A DNA stretch of 40,736 bases, taken from NCBI RefSeq assembly GCF_000711825.1, contig NZ_JONJ01000019.1, forward strand, positions 1-40,736, in the 5' to 3' direction. This DNA is from [Clostridium] aminophilum DSM 10710 (lineage in GTDB: Bacteria > Bacillota > Clostridia > Lachnospirales > Lachnospiraceae). Positions 24,635 to 33,045 of the stretch are shown here, piece by piece; within the stretch, counting starts at the first letter, position 1; each line of letters starts with the position of its first letter. The position numbers and the translations under genes are program-made. A model generated the notes under the pieces. The model did not search any database. It saw nothing but the letters and a program-made list of their open reading frames with translations, and had not been told where the DNA came from.

Positions 24635-26032
24635 ATGAGAACACCCATCGTACGTCTTCAGACTCTTGCGATCAGGAACATAAAGAATGTTGAGGATGGT
24701 GAGATTCAGATGCCATTTGCACTCAATAAAGAGATGACATATGACAAGGCGGAAATTCTGGGCATATATGGTCAAAATGGTTCCGGTAAGACAGCGGTTG
24801 TTGATACAATTCATTTCCTCCAAATGTTGCTTTGCGGAAAGAGTATTGATAAAAGCTGGTCTGATTATATCGATTCAAGAAAAGACACGGCGCAAATTCA
24901 GGCAGTCTTTACGGTATTTTGTGAAAACGCAGTATATGATGTCACCTATTCCGTGGTCATATCGCGGGACGGTGAAATGGTAAAAATATCAGAAGAGTCG
25001 CTGGCTTCCGCAACGATTACATCAGATAAACGTACCAACAAAACAACATTTCTCAGCTTTCAGACCGGAGAGTCTGAAGCATTCACTCCGAAAAAAAGAT
25101 ATGATGAGATTATAAAACAAGTCCCGAATGCGACAATCAATTTAATTGTCGCAAAGAGAATAGCGGAGAAAAGCAGATGCTCCTATATCTTCGGTGAAAA
25201 CAGCAGAGAAATTTTTCTGTCCTGCGACGAGACCGGAAGGGCAAGATGGGACTATGCAATCATTATTTCGGCGTTATTTACCTTTGCAGTAAAAGACCTC
25301 TTTGTTATCCGGAATACTCATTCCGGATATATTACGGCAAACATTGCCTTGCCGATGGCATTCCGAATTGATGAAGAAAATAGTGGAATCAAAGGGGATT
25401 TTGCTGTTTCGCTTCGGGAACCGACGCTGATTGATCTTAATAAGCTGGAAGTACTTAATAAGATTATTGCTGATATTAACACTGTGCTGTTCACTATTAT
25501 TCCGGGAATGAACATTCTTGTGAAAGATCTTGGTGTGCAGACGTTGGAAGACGGACAAGAGGGACACCGTGTTGAACTGTTGGCACAGCATTATGATCTT
25601 CCGGCCATCCCAATCCGTATGGAATCCGAAGGTATTATCAAGATCGTTTCTATTTTGAATGCTATGATTCAACTTTTCGCTAATCCGTCGATCTGCCTTG
25701 TAATCGATGAGATGGATTCCGGAATATTTGAGTATATGTTTGGCGAACTTCTGTCGATAGCTGCTAAAAGCGCAAAGGGACAGCTGATCTTTACGTCGCA
25801 TAATCTCCGCCCGCTGGAAATGCTGAATAAAGACAGCATTGTATTTTCTACGGCGAACCCACAGAAACGATATATTCATATGAAAAATGTGAAAAATACA
25901 AACAATCTTCGGGATGTGTATATTCGGAGCATTACTTTGGGGGGACAGAACGAAAAACTGTATGAAGAAACGGATAGTCTAAAGATAGCACGTGCATTCC
26001 GGAAGGCTGGCAGGAGGATTGCAAATGGCTAA
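24635..26032 (+). CDS. AAA/ABC-type ATPase of a putative two-gene defence cassette
   Basis: The 465-aa protein is an AAA_15/21-type (SMC/ABC-like) ATPase: Walker A GQNGSGKT at 46-53, a signature-like MESEGIIKI, Walker B CLVIDEMDSG and the H-loop FTSHN. The N-terminus RLQTLAIRNIKNVEDGEI is typical of RecF/OLD/RloA-like ATPases. ATG 24635 follows TGGAGGA; a GTG at 24584 is less likely. The next gene overlaps its stop and encodes a TOPRIM-like protein. ATPase plus TOPRIM pairs include AbiL, PARIS and OLD-like anti-phage systems. Which of these it belongs to, if any, cannot be told here. Confidence 0.85.
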   Translation: MRTPIVRLQTLAIRNIKNVEDGEIQMPFALNKEMTYDKAEILGIYGQNGSGKTAVVDTIHFLQMLLCGKSIDKSWSDYIDSRKDTAQIQAVFTVFCENAVYDVTYSVVISRDGEMVKISEESLASATITSDKRTNKTTFLSFQTGESEAFTPKKRYDEIIKQVPNATINLIVAKRIAEKSRCSYIFGENSREIFLSCDETGRARWDYAIIISALFTFAVKDLFVIRNTHSGYITANIALPMAFRIDEENSGIKGDFAVSLREPTLIDLNKLEVLNKIIADINTVLFTIIPGMNILVKDLGVQTLEDGQEGHRVELLAQHYDLPAIPIRMESEGIIKIVSILNAMIQLFANPSICLVIDEMDSGIFEYMFGELLSIAAKSAKGQLIFTSHNLRPLEMLNKDSIVFSTANPQKRYIHMKNVKNTNNLRDVYIRSITLGGQNEKLYEETDSLKIARAFRKAGRRIANG

Positions 26033-26708
26033 GACTGAGAAGAAGGTTATTGCGATCATCGTAGAAGGTCCGACAGATGAAGATGCAATCGGTTCTATAC
26101 TGAAAGCATATTTTTCTTCGGAGGAAATCCAATTTGTGGTTATTCATGGGGACATCACGTTGCAGAAATATGTCAATGCCGGCAATATCATCCGGGTGAT
26201 TGATGAGCAAATCCATATCATGATGAACCGGTATGGTTATCACGATGCGGATATGAAGCAGATTTTTCATATATTGGATATGGATGGTGTCTGTATTCTG
26301 GATGAGGACGTCAGGGAAGCGAAACAGATGACCTCCATAAAGTATTACTTAGATCACATTGAAACGCCGGATGTAGGATTCATTCGGGAGAGAAATCATC
26401 GAAAAAGTGACATTCTTTTTAAACTGAGCCATACAACAAGTGTTCACAGAATACCATACCGTGCTTTTTATAATTCGAGAAATCTGGAACATGCATTGTA
26501 TGGAATTGCGGATGATATGTCGGACGATGAAAAAATGGAACTTGCCGATGATTTTGCGGAGAAATACGAGGAAGATCTGGAAGGCTTTCTCCGACGGATT
26601 GGTTCTGCGGATATTGCGGTTCGGGGAACCTATCAGGAAACGTGGAAATTTATTCAAAATGGACATCACTCTCTTGAAAGACATTCAAATATGCATTTGA
26701 TGTTTTGA
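26025..26708 (+). CDS. TOPRIM-like partner protein of the ATPase
   Basis: The 227-aa protein begins VIAIIVEGPTDEDAIGSIL (E14) and has DMDG near residues 85-88. This Glu and DxD pair is the pattern of TOPRIM/DUF4435/RloB-like nuclease or effector domains. A third acidic cluster is at DEDVREAK. ATG 26025 overlaps the ATPase stop (TAA 26030-26032), with AGGAGG eight bases before, so translation is coupled. By analogy with AriB and AbiLii it would be the effector released or activated by the ATPase. Its C-terminal half is not recognised. Confidence 0.8.
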   Translation: MAKTEKKVIAIIVEGPTDEDAIGSILKAYFSSEEIQFVVIHGDITLQKYVNAGNIIRVIDEQIHIMMNRYGYHDADMKQIFHILDMDGVCILDEDVREAKQMTSIKYYLDHIETPDVGFIRERNHRKSDILFKLSHTTSVHRIPYRAFYNSRNLEHALYGIADDMSDDEKMELADDFAEKYEEDLEGFLRRIGSADIAVRGTYQETWKFIQNGHHSLERHSNMHLMF

Positions 26709-26773
26709 ATATAACGCAGTGGAAAAAAGTAAATCCCTTTCAGAAGGATACGATGTAACAAGAGGAACAACCA

Positions 26774-27253
26774 ATGAAAATCACCATTCTTTGCGTCGGA
26801 AAAATAAAAGAAAAGTACTGGAACGGCGCCATTGACGAATACATGAAGCGTCTCGGCCGCTACTGCAAGCCGGAGATCATCCAGGTGCCGGATGAGAAGA
26901 CACCGGACAATGCTCCACCGGCAGTAGAAGAGCAGATCCGTATTACGGAAGGAGAACGTCTTCTGGCAAAATGGGATGAATCCGCATTTACCGCGGCCCT
27001 TGCCATTGACGGTGAGATGAAAAGCTCTGAGGGACTGGCCGAACTGATTGAGAAAAAGACCGTCAGCGGCGTGAGCCACATTCAGTTCATTATCGGCGGG
27101 TCCCTCGGTCTTTCCGAGGCGGTCCTGAAGAAAGCGGATTACCATCTCAGCTTTTCCAAAATGACCTTCCCGCACCAGCTCATGCGTGTTATTCTGCTGG
27201 AGCAGATCTACCGGAGCTTTAAGATCATCAGCCATGAGCCGTATCATAAATAA
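26774..27253 (+). CDS. rlmH: 23S rRNA (pseudouridine1915-N3)-methyltransferase RlmH
   Basis: The 159-aa SPOUT methyltransferase methylates pseudouridine 1915 in helix 69 of 23S rRNA in intact ribosomes. The family signature is complete: N-terminal VGKIKEKYW, IGGSLGLSEAVL (SAM knot) and C-terminal LSFSKMTFPHQLMRVILLEQIYR with the EPYHK end. It is a core gene and shows that the ATPase cassette to its left is inserted in otherwise normal chromosome. Confidence 0.97.
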   Translation: MKITILCVGKIKEKYWNGAIDEYMKRLGRYCKPEIIQVPDEKTPDNAPPAVEEQIRITEGERLLAKWDESAFTAALAIDGEMKSSEGLAELIEKKTVSGVSHIQFIIGGSLGLSEAVLKKADYHLSFSKMTFPHQLMRVILLEQIYRSFKIISHEPYHK

Positions 27254-27278
27254 TTTTGAGATGTAAGGGAAATAAAAA

Positions 27279-27311
27279 TTGAAATGCGACCAAATATATA
27301 CTATAATTTGG
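27279..27311 (+). promoter_or_regulatory. Promoter and palindromic operator of the Phd/ParE-type module
   Basis: TTGAAA (27279-27284) and TATAAT (27302-27307) have 17-bp spacing. An inverted repeat CCAAAT (27290-27295)/ATTTGG (27306-27311) overlaps the -10 and is a likely site for antitoxin autorepression. AAAGGAGG follows before ATG 27331. Confidence 0.82.
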
Positions 27312-27330
27312 CCACAGAAAGGAGGACTCT

Positions 27331-27588
27331 ATGCAGATCGTTCCAATGAGAGATTTAAAAAACACCGTTGAAATCGAGCGTATGTGTGCAGAAGCGAATG
27401 AGCCGATCTTTATCACGAAGAATGGATATGGAAGACTTGTTGTCATGGACATCGACTACTATGAACGGACAATGAGAAAAATTGATGAGGCGGCTCTTGT
27501 CAATAAGGGAATCGAAGATTATGAGAACGGAAATGTGGTTGACGGCAAAACTGCGCTGAAAAGAATAAGGGAAAAACATGGTATTTAA
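27331..27588 (+). CDS. Phd/YefM-family antitoxin
   Basis: The 85-aa protein has the Phd/YefM fold signature: MQIVPMRDLKNT, then EPIFITKNGYGRLVVMD followed by a helical acidic C-terminus that should wrap the toxin. It overlaps the downstream toxin gene by 11 bp. The family binds its own promoter and neutralises RelE/ParE-type toxins. Strong AGGAGG lies before the start. Confidence 0.9.
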   Translation: MQIVPMRDLKNTVEIERMCAEANEPIFITKNGYGRLVVMDIDYYERTMRKIDEAALVNKGIEDYENGNVVDGKTALKRIREKHGI

Positions 27589-27907
27589 AGAATACGAATA
27601 TGTTTTTACTGAGATGGCAGAAGCTGATATCGATGAAATACTATCATATATGGCAGAAGATTTATCAAACTCGGCTGCGGCTGCAAATTTTGTGACGAAA
27701 CTGGAAGATACTCTTCAAGAGATTTGTAGGAATCCGAAGATCGGAAGACCTGTAGAAAATTCGTATATAAGGAGAAATGATGTTCGGCGTTTTCTGGTAA
27801 ATAATTTTACGGCGTATTATTTTGTCGATGAAGAAAACGAACACATCATTGTTTTGAGAGCCGTATTCAGCAGACGGAATCAGGAAACAATCAGTAAGAC
27901 ACTATAG
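27578..27907 (+). CDS. RelE/ParE-family toxin
   Basis: The 109-aa protein has the RelE/ParE layout: EYVFTEMAEADIDEILSYMAEDL, NPKIGRPVEN, VRRFLVNNFTAYYFVDEE and a final VLRAVFSRRN, where Arg residues near the C-terminus are typical of active members. Start ATG 27578 lies inside the antitoxin gene, so translation is coupled. Whether it cleaves mRNA (RelE) or targets gyrase (ParE) cannot be told by eye. Confidence 0.88.
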   Translation: MVFKEYEYVFTEMAEADIDEILSYMAEDLSNSAAAANFVTKLEDTLQEICRNPKIGRPVENSYIRRNDVRRFLVNNFTAYYFVDEENEHIIVLRAVFSRRNQETISKTL

Positions 27908-27963
27908 AGATGGAATAATGTATTATCGCTGGAAACAGATATAAATACTGGATTTTTAAATTG

Positions 27964-27976
27964 TTTGGTTGCAAAA
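27964..27976 (+). repeat. 13-bp direct repeat, left copy (att-like)
   Basis: TTTGGTTGCAAAA is followed by a second ATGGTTGCAA. The same 13-mer lies at 28933-28945, so the pair flanks the higBA module. A tyrosine integrase gene is 200 bp further right. Confidence 0.5.
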
Positions 27977-28118
27977 TGGTTGCAATAATCAGCAGTTTAA
28001 TATTCTGTCTCATTTTGTCTCGTTTTGACCTGTTTTGTCTCGTCTCGTCCGACATTGGACATATACGCGGGAAAAGAATAGTGATAATATTAAGATAGAA
28101 AAATCAAAGGCATTTAAG

Positions 28119-28157
28119 ATGCGTGAGAAGAATTGATTTTCTTCCCACGCATTTTTT
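28119..28157 (+). terminator. Strong intrinsic terminator
   Basis: ATGCGTGAGAAGAA pairs with TTCTTCCCACGCAT (one mismatch) and is followed by TTTTTT. It is the first terminator after the Phd/ParE module. Confidence 0.9.
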
Positions 28158-28210
28158 ATGCCTATTTTTTATGTGCAGATTTAAGCAAGTTTAAGGAGGT
28201 GGTGGAATAT

Positions 28211-28255
28211 ATGCGTGTTCAGGATTGTTATTCGTTAATGAACAAGATTTATTGA
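28211..28255 (+). CDS. Possible 14-residue leader peptide (doubtful)
   Basis: An ATG at 28211 follows AAGGAGGTGG by about 11 bases and opens a 14-codon frame (MRVQDCYSLMNKIY) before TGA. The ribosome binding site is strong, but nothing else supports expression. It may be a leftover start region of a lost gene. Confidence 0.2.
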   Translation: MRVQDCYSLMNKIY

Positions 28256-28263
28256 GTAGAGGA

Positions 28264-28292
28264 TTGACAAAACGAGTAATAAGGTATATCTT
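28264..28292 (+). promoter_or_regulatory. Promoter of higBA (first locus)
   Basis: TTGACA (28264-28269) and TATCTT (28287-28292) are 17 bp apart, 34 bp upstream of higB. Confidence 0.7.
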
Positions 28293-28325
28293 TAAAACAG
28301 AAGTACTAATGGAGAACAGAAGTAA

Positions 28326-28607
28326 ATGATAGCAGAATGGCATGATAAAGAGGCCGAAAAAATATGGAATATGAATTTCTCGACGAAGCTGCCTCATGAC
28401 ATTCAGAAGACAGCGAGAAGAAAGCTTGTAATGATTCACTCGGCTGCAAGCATTAATGATTTGAGAATACCGCCTTCTAATCATCTTGAAGCATTAAAAG
28501 GAAATCGAGAAGGCCAGCATAGCATTAGAATAAACGATCAGTATAGAATATGTTTCTATTGGAATAACGGAAACGTAATTATTGAAGAAATTGGAGATTA
28601 TCACTAA
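28326..28607 (+). CDS. higB: HigB-type toxin (RelE superfamily, host-inhibition of growth)
   Basis: The 93-aa protein matches the classical HigB/killer-protein pattern: a short helical N-terminus, ARRKLVMIHSAASINDLRIPPSNHLEALKG, QHSIRINDQYRICFYW and an EEIGDYH end. HigB toxins cut mRNA on the ribosome. The gene order toxin then antitoxin is characteristic of higBA. The antitoxin starts 13 bp after the stop with its own AAGGAGG. Confidence 0.92.
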   Translation: MIAEWHDKEAEKIWNMNFSTKLPHDIQKTARRKLVMIHSAASINDLRIPPSNHLEALKGNREGQHSIRINDQYRICFYWNNGNVIIEEIGDYH

Positions 28608-28620
28608 GGAGGTGACCTAT

Positions 28621-28923
28621 ATGATAGATTTAGGACCTGTATCACCTGGAGAAATATTACAGGAGGAGTTTTTGGAACCAATGAATGTAACAGCATATAG
28701 ACTTGCCAAGGAGGTTCATATTCCTCAGTCGCGAATCAGTGATATTCTAAACGGAAAGAGAGGAATTACAGCTGACACTGCTATGAGATTCGCAATGTAC
28801 TTTGGAACAACTCCTCAGTTTTGGCTTAACATTCAGAATCAGTATGATCTTGATATGCTTAAGGTAACAGGTAAGATTGTTGATATGTCAGATATCAGGC
28901 CTTACAATCTTATGCAAGGTTAA
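28621..28923 (+). CDS. higA: HigA-type antitoxin (XRE-family HTH)
   Basis: The 100-aa protein has the HigA signature PVSPGEILQEEFLEPMNVTAYRLAKEV, an HTH segment IPQSRISDILNGKRGITADTAMR, and FGTTPQFWLNIQNQYDLD. It should bind HigB and repress the operon. ATG 28621 is preceded by AAGGAGGTGA; an upstream in-frame ATG inside higB (28582) is rejected. Confidence 0.93.
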   Translation: MIDLGPVSPGEILQEEFLEPMNVTAYRLAKEVHIPQSRISDILNGKRGITADTAMRFAMYFGTTPQFWLNIQNQYDLDMLKVTGKIVDMSDIRPYNLMQG

Positions 28924-29155
28924 TGGTTGCACTTTGGTTGCAAAAAATCGTAAAAAGCAAACGAATTGACGGAATAAATGTAAAACCACAACAACATATA
29001 GCTACATAAGGAAATCATTTTCGCAAGATATTGATGCCTTTCTAGAGATGGAATGAATCATCGGAAAATGTATCAGGCGGCGGGACAAAGATCCTGTCGC
29101 CTGATCTGTTATTGATCGAGTAATCAGTGAAACGGGTTTTGATGAGCGATGTCGA
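28924..29155. other. Intergenic region between higA and the integrase, with direct repeat and hairpin
   Basis: It contains ATGGTTGCACTTTGGTTGCAAAA (the right repeat copy at 28933-28945). A 13-bp near-perfect hairpin TCAGGCGGCGGGA (29073-29085)/TCCTGTCGCCTGA (29092-29104) lies just past the 3' end of the minus-strand integrase. It has no clear T-run on either strand. Confidence 0.5.
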
Positions 29156-30376
29156 TCATAAATGATCCAGATATGACGCAACCTTCTCCATCTCGCTGCG
29201 CCTCGTCTCATCCAGACTGTGCGCATAGATATCCATCGTCGTTGAGAGAGAGCTGTGGCCGAGAATGCTCTGCAGTGTCTTGTAACTCATGCCGTTTTCA
29301 ATGCAGCGCGTCGCGAAGCAATGACGTAACGTATGGAACGTGAAAGAGTGACTGATGCTATTATTTGCAAGAAGAGGAGTGATGATTTTGGACAGGTCCT
29401 TCTGGACACAGGCCTGATAGATCGGTTTGCCGCAGGGGCTCGTAAATACAAGATTCGGGATGACTTTCGTACCGTTCTTGACTCTGTAATCGGGAGAAAG
29501 GGCAGGAACACAGACGGCGGAACAGGCGTTGACATCTTCATCGCCACGGTCCGGAGCGGCGTTCATCGCCGCTTCATGGAGTAGCCGTTTCTGTTCTTTG
29601 CGGTGTTCTGCCAAAAGCTCGGCGGCAGCGGAAATCATCGGAATATCCCGTTTGGATGATTTTGTCTTGGGCGTTTCGAGGAACAACCCTTTTTCTGCGG
29701 TGTAATCCAGCGTATGACGGACATGGATCAGCCGGTTTTCCATGTCGATGTCATTCCAGCGAAGGGCGGTGATCTCGCCGATCCTCATCCCGGTCAGTGT
29801 CGCCAGCTTGTAGAGAGGGTAGTAAAAGCTGGGCAATGCGGCATTCAGGAAGATCAGTTCTTCTTCGGCGGTCAGAACCTGCTTTTTCGGCTTTTCCTGC
29901 GTCTTCGGCCGGCTGATGTTCTTCATCGGATTAAACTCGATCATTGCATTCTTTCTCGCCTGTTCCAGCATTCCGTAAAGCAGCACCCGGCTGGTATTGA
30001 TCACGGTGGGAGAGTAGTGGTCTGAAAGATCGTTCATAGTCTCCTGAAGCTCTTTGGCGGGAATCTGATCGAGGCGGTAATCCCCCAAATCATCGGCAAT
30101 GTAGTTTTTATATGCTTTCCAGTAAGAATACGCCGTCACGGCCTTACAGTTCTTTTTATAGATAGTCATCCATTCCAGAAACCACTGATTCATCGTCGGC
30201 GTCGTCATGCGTTCACACAAATGATTGTAAACTTCATATTTCTTGCGATACATCGCGATCTCCGCGTCTTTTAAATGGGCACTGTATCCGCTGTACGATA
30301 CTCCCTCATGCTGGAACCGCCACATATAGCGGCCGTCCTTGCGATGTGTAATTCCCTGTGGCAATTTCTTCTCCAT
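29156..30376 (-). CDS. Tyrosine recombinase/integrase
   Basis: The 406-aa integrase of the lambda/Tn916 type has an N-terminal arm-binding region (LPQGITHRKDGRYMWRF), a SAM-like core-binding domain and a catalytic domain with TGMRIGE (Arg I), TKSSKRDIP (Lys), HTLRHCFATR (His-x-x-Arg), LGHSS and DIYAH (nucleophile Tyr). All catalytic residues are present. An upstream ATG at 30385 directly abuts AAGGAG; ATG 30376 has correct spacing and is preferred. No excisionase, relaxase or phage gene accompanies it, so the mobile element it served is either mostly lost or very small. Confidence 0.9.
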   Translation of the reverse strand: MEKKLPQGITHRKDGRYMWRFQHEGVSYSGYSAHLKDAEIAMYRKKYEVYNHLCERMTTPTMNQWFLEWMTIYKKNCKAVTAYSYWKAYKNYIADDLGDYRLDQIPAKELQETMNDLSDHYSPTVINTSRVLLYGMLEQARKNAMIEFNPMKNISRPKTQEKPKKQVLTAEEELIFLNAALPSFYYPLYKLATLTGMRIGEITALRWNDIDMENRLIHVRHTLDYTAEKGLFLETPKTKSSKRDIPMISAAAELLAEHRKEQKRLLHEAAMNAAPDRGDEDVNACSAVCVPALSPDYRVKNGTKVIPNLVFTSPCGKPIYQACVQKDLSKIITPLLANNSISHSFTFHTLRHCFATRCIENGMSYKTLQSILGHSSLSTTMDIYAHSLDETRRSEMEKVASYLDHL

Positions 30377-30484
30377 AGTCGTCATCTCCTTATTTTAATA
30401 TAGTAAAGATATTAAACATAACATCGCAGATAACTTCAGTTCGATAAGAGTTATACGGGAAAGAGCGGGAAAATACAGTAAAAT

Positions 30485-30513
30485 ACGCAAAAGGAGTCCC
30501 GCCGAAGCGGGAC
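30485..30513 (-). terminator. Terminator of the choline-binding protein gene
   Basis: On the minus strand GTCCCGC-TTCG-GCGGGAC is followed by TCCTTTTG. It lies 58 bp past the stop of the choline-binding protein gene. Confidence 0.75.
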
Positions 30514-30570
30514 CCCCCCTGTCATGATTTTCATTCAGACAAATGAAGATCACATAGTAGTTAGAATGAA

Positions 30571-32277
30571 TTACTTCGTGTTGGCCTTTTTAGCATTAGC
30601 TGCATCCGTCTTAGCAACTGTAAGCTTAGCCTGATTCAGGAAATCATAGTCTTCTGCGAATGCTGTTTCAGTAGCATTAAGAATTTCGTTACCTAAGATG
30701 TAGTTATCTGTGCTGTCGAGATGGATGTGCGGAATAACAGCATTATCTTTAATGAATTTGTTATATTCGTTTGTCCAATCGATCGCGCCAGTATTCTTGT
30801 CCTTCTCGAGGTTGATTCTGTAGTTTTTGTTGTTAATGCTAAGAGTCTTATCCTCTTCGGTATCTCCGGTGAAGAGTTCGATATCTTTCTTAGTGCATGT
30901 CTTCTGGAGTTTACCCTTACTGTTTACAAGATAATAATTATTATCTACGTAGTAAATTCTGTAATCATCATCTGCTTCCAGTCTCTTACCCATGAAGTAG
31001 AGATATCCATCTTTCTCACCGGTGATGCCATGACCTTTACCGGTGTTCTTGGTCTGGAAATAGTAGGTGAAGGTATCGCCATCTGCCTCTTCAACGTTGG
31101 AAATCTTACCGGTCTGCATATAACCGTCATCGTTAAAGAAGTAAGTGTTGCCTTCAATGTACTGAAGGCCAGTCTTCATTCTACCAAACTGGTCAAAGCA
31201 GAATGTACCGTTCTTACCGTCCCAGGAGAGCTTTTCTTTCTTTCTGTATACCGGTGATCCTTCATCGTCCAGACCGGTCCAATCTTTACGCTCAGCCTTT
31301 GTGAGAGTAGAACGACCCGCTTCAGCTGTAGCATCAAGCTTATCTGCGTGTTTTGCTTTACTGTCTTTGAAGTAATACCAGTTTGTATCACCGGCTTTAT
31401 CTAAAGCTTCCGAACCAGAGATGTACTGCCAACCCTTATAACGCGCACCGTTGTTTGCGCCATCACCATTCTCCTGATACCATCGCATATCAGTGATGTC
31501 GACATTGCCATCTGTTGCTTTATCAAGCTGGCCATAGGTAGCATCTACTTTTCTGTTGAAAACCCACTCATAGAGCATCTGACCGTGATTGTTGAACGCA
31601 AACTTACGGCCTTTGATGGTTTTTTCGCCTTTCTGATGATAGAGCTTTCCGGATGCATCAAACCAATACCAGCCTTCGTCATCACAGTCATCTTCTTCGT
31701 AACATCCAAGGACACTGTGACCGGTATCAGGATCATCAGTATCATCATCGATTCCGGATTTCTCAAGCCATCTCCATTCGTTTCGAGATTCCCAGCCTTC
31801 ATCCTCTGTTCCAAGATAGTAAATATTATCACCGCTATTCTGCCAACCGGTAAGCATCTTACCATCTTCACCGAAGTGATATGTCTTGCCGCCGATAGTC
31901 TTCTTAGCATCCTGAATCTTCTTACCCTTGGCATTGAAATAGTACCAATGCTCACCGGTATCTTCCGGGCTGTCAACATCCTCATCATCCTCGAGAGTCT
32001 TAACCCATCCATTGGTGATCATCGCGCCATCTTCGCCTACATAGTATTCATCCTCAACCCACTGGTTGATTGCCATGTTGCCGTCGTCGTCAAGATAGAA
32101 CCACTTATTGCCGTCCTTCTTCCACTCGCCGGTAACCATGTCATCGTCTTTGTCGTAATAATGCCATGCACCTGTCTCGTCCTTCTCCCAACCAGCGGCG
32201 AAGGATGTCATAGATGCGCCCATAGCAAGAAGAGCTGCTGCAGAAAGAACTGCAACATATTTAGTCTGCTTTCTCAT
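30571..32277 (-). CDS. Secreted choline-binding-repeat (cell-wall-binding) protein
   Basis: The 568-aa protein has a signal peptide (MRKQTKYVAVLSAAALLAMGAS, cleavage near SFA-A). A long run of choline-binding/cell-wall-binding repeats of ~20 residues follows, with WHYYDKDDDMVTG, KWFYLDDDGNM, HWYYFNAKGKK and YFFNDDGYMQTG as examples. Such repeats hold choline residues of teichoic acids. The last ~140 residues are not repeats and show no known enzyme motif. Linkers are rich in Asp and Glu. Its first 101 bases and ribosome binding site are identical to the gene starting at 40636. It fits the choline-polymer genes at 11.7-23.1 kb. Confidence 0.9.
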   Translation of the reverse strand: MRKQTKYVAVLSAAALLAMGASMTSFAAGWEKDETGAWHYYDKDDDMVTGEWKKDGNKWFYLDDDGNMAINQWVEDEYYVGEDGAMITNGWVKTLEDDEDVDSPEDTGEHWYYFNAKGKKIQDAKKTIGGKTYHFGEDGKMLTGWQNSGDNIYYLGTEDEGWESRNEWRWLEKSGIDDDTDDPDTGHSVLGCYEEDDCDDEGWYWFDASGKLYHQKGEKTIKGRKFAFNNHGQMLYEWVFNRKVDATYGQLDKATDGNVDITDMRWYQENGDGANNGARYKGWQYISGSEALDKAGDTNWYYFKDSKAKHADKLDATAEAGRSTLTKAERKDWTGLDDEGSPVYRKKEKLSWDGKNGTFCFDQFGRMKTGLQYIEGNTYFFNDDGYMQTGKISNVEEADGDTFTYYFQTKNTGKGHGITGEKDGYLYFMGKRLEADDDYRIYYVDNNYYLVNSKGKLQKTCTKKDIELFTGDTEEDKTLSINNKNYRINLEKDKNTGAIDWTNEYNKFIKDNAVIPHIHLDSTDNYILGNEILNATETAFAEDYDFLNQAKLTVAKTDAANAKKANTK

Positions 32278-32353
32278 TTAATGCACACTCCTTTTTCCTT
32301 TGTGTTTTGTGTAAATGCTTTTTCTAAAAATGCAGATAAAAGTGAAACTATGG

Positions 32354-32382
32354 TTGACAATATGTTCTATACAACATATTAT
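32354..32382 (+). promoter_or_regulatory. Promoter and operator of the second HigBA-type locus
   Basis: TTGACA (32354-32359) and TATTAT (32377-32382) are 17 bp apart. A perfect inverted repeat AATATGTT-CTATAC-AACATATT (32359-32380) fills the spacer, a likely autorepression site of the XRE antitoxin. The same 127-bp gap must hold the promoter of the divergent choline-binding protein gene. Confidence 0.88.
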
Positions 32383-32404
32383 TGAATTAGGAGAAGGAGT
32401 AAAT

Positions 32405-32752
32405 ATGTTCGAAGTTGAATTCTATGATACAAAGGATGGTTATTGTCCAGTTCGTGAATTTCTGAATTCATTGGAACCCAAAATGTTGGCGAAGACGCTC
32501 CGCACTATCGATTTATTGGAAGTTAATGGTCCGGTTCTTCGAGAACCTTACTCTGGACCGATGGGAGATGGAATATTTGAACTCCGTACTAAACAAGGAT
32601 CGAATATTACCAGAGTTTTTTACTTTTTCTTTGTAGGACAAAAGGTAATTTTGACTAATGGATTGTTGAAAAAAACACGTAAAACACCGAAACAGGACAT
32701 CGATCTTGCAAAGAAATACAGGGATGATTATATGAGGAGGTTTGGGAAATGA
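32405..32752 (+). CDS. RelE/HigB-like toxin (phage Gp49-type)
   Basis: The 115-aa protein has the Gp49/HigB-like pattern: VEFYDTKDGYCPVREFLNSLEPK, a central MGDGIFELRTKQGSNITRVFYFF and a C-terminal ILTNGLLKKTRKTPKQDIDLAKKY. ATG 32405 follows GGAGAAGGAG; an in-frame ATG at 32315 lies before the promoter and is rejected. It overlaps the antitoxin gene by four bases (ATGA). Confidence 0.9.
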   Translation: MFEVEFYDTKDGYCPVREFLNSLEPKMLAKTLRTIDLLEVNGPVLREPYSGPMGDGIFELRTKQGSNITRVFYFFFVGQKVILTNGLLKKTRKTPKQDIDLAKKYRDDYMRRFGK

Positions 32753-33045
32753 GCAGCTATAGAAAATATAAGGAAGAAGTTTTAAAAAATCCTCTTGTAA
32801 AAGAAGAGTATGATGCGATTCAACCGGAATATGACATTATTCAGGCAATGATTAATGCCCGAAATGATCAGAAAATGACTCAAAAGGAATTATCAATAAA
32901 AACAGGAATTACTCAGGCAGATATTAGTCGCATTGAAAACGGCACACGCAATCCAAGCTTGACGATGATGAAGCGACTTGCAGAGGGACTTGGGATGCAG
33001 CTTAAACTTGAATTTATTTCACCGATCGCAAAGAAATCTGTCTAA
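32749..33045 (+). CDS. XRE-family antitoxin of the Gp49-type toxin
   Basis: The 98-aa protein has a helical N-terminus and a central XRE HTH (MTQKELSIKTGITQADISRIENGTRNPSL), a typical antitoxin for Gp49/HigB-like toxins. Start ATG 32749 shares bases with the toxin stop. It probably binds the palindrome at 32359-32380. Confidence 0.92.
   Translation: MSSYRKYKEEVLKNPLVKEEYDAIQPEYDIIQAMINARNDQKMTQKELSIKTGITQADISRIENGTRNPSLTMMKRLAEGLGMQLKLEFISPIAKKSV

Larger units (their letters stand above)
27908..28325. other. 418-bp intergenic region with a direct repeat, T-rich microrepeat and terminator
   Basis: After the toxin there is TTTGGTTGCAAAA at 27964-27976, which recurs at 28933. A degenerate TTTTGTCTCG repeat at about 28010-28050, the terminator at 28119, a tiny possible open frame at 28211 and the higBA promoter follow. 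No other gene is seen. Confidence 0.6.

Noticed and set aside
29156-33045. Prophage or integrative conjugative element
   Set aside because: Only a single integrase is present; there are no relaxase, conjugation, capsid, terminase or excisionase genes in the window.
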